Below, piece by piece: positions 63,518-64,000 of a stretch of 64,000 nucleotides of DNA. The stretch covers positions 794,961 through 858,960 of the forward strand of contig BGZK01000071.1 of assembly GCA_005406025.1 (NCBI GenBank), written 5' to 3'. Within the stretch, counting starts at the first letter, position 1, and each line of letters begins with the position of its first letter. The notes under the pieces were generated by a model, which saw only the letters and a list, made by a program, of their open reading frames with translations, did no database searches and was not told the origin of the DNA. The translations under genes and the position numbers were made by a program. The stretch comes from Eumeta japonica. Its lineage: Eukaryota; Arthropoda; Insecta; Lepidoptera; Psychidae.

Positions 63518-64000
63518 TGATCAAAGTATTGTCAAAACGGGCTGAGTCTAGAAACTTGAAATTTAGTACAAGACTCAGTATCAAAATTTAGACAAACACT
63601 AAGAATAGTTTCTGGTAATCCTATCCCTAAGGGGATGAAGATTTGTATGGGAGTGCCATTGCTTTTGAAGTTAGAGTAATGGAAACGGGTATTTAGTCTT
63701 ATCCTTAATAAAGAAAAGTATTTAGGGTTATAGCAAATTCAACATTAGAAGGGGGTTAAAATGCTTTTTTTATACACAAACTTTCAAATTTTGATTTCAA
63801 TATTCTTATGAATAACGTTAGATTTTAAGATAGGGTCATTATACAATATTTGAGGTTTTTTTTACAAATAAAAAGTATGTGTTTCAATATTTTTGCAACT
63901 CCAAACTTCAAGGATGAAATGGGGGATGAAAAGTTTGATTGTTTGTTGTGGTGTAGGTTTACATAGATGAATATATCAGACAAGAATGAATCGAGAGCAA

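Overview
The window is AT-rich nuclear DNA from an insect, most likely a lepidopteran. Its genes are split by short GT..AG introns. The intergenic and intronic space is filled with degenerate transposable elements, several of them repeat types I associate with moth and butterfly genomes, such as the repeat carrying the GGGTTCCGT and GTTGTCCGTCTGTC motifs. The species assignment is inference. There are no bacterial genes, CRISPR arrays or rRNA, and I found no convincing tRNA gene.

Layout. 1-5700: LINE remnants and a dispersed purine-rich repeat. 5781-8724 (+): a Tret1-like trehalose/sugar transporter in three exons. 8725-18460: AT-rich DNA with a SINE-like unit and one copy of the GGGTTCCGT repeat. 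18467-20267 (-): a mucolipin (TRPML) gene with no intron and one frameshift. 22080-25190: a nest of inserted elements. 25702-26994: a dead mariner with both terminal repeats. 27227-34372 (-): a four-exon P-element/THAP9-like transposase-derived gene with open exons but altered catalytic positions. 34578-35821: a hAT-like inverted-repeat element carrying a decayed ORF fragment. 38332-51588 (+): MCMBP, nine exons over 13 kb with LINE copies in its introns. 51600-54850: diverged tandem repeats. 54853-55842 (+): RAB5IF/RCAF1 in four exons. 56440-58593 (-): OSGEP in five exons, tail to tail with RAB5IF. 58600-64000: more of the same repeats, a LINE reverse-transcriptase fragment and four weak ORFs I cannot identify.

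The host genes are housekeeping genes that do not form a pathway: sugar transport, endolysosomal cation release, replisome unloading, membrane-protein/respirasome assembly and tRNA t6A synthesis. The most unusual locus is the P-element-derived gene, which may be a domesticated transposase. The mucolipin copy and the three-level insertion nest at 22-25 kb are next. All exon boundaries were read by eye from splice consensus, phase and remembered family sequence; no alignment was run.
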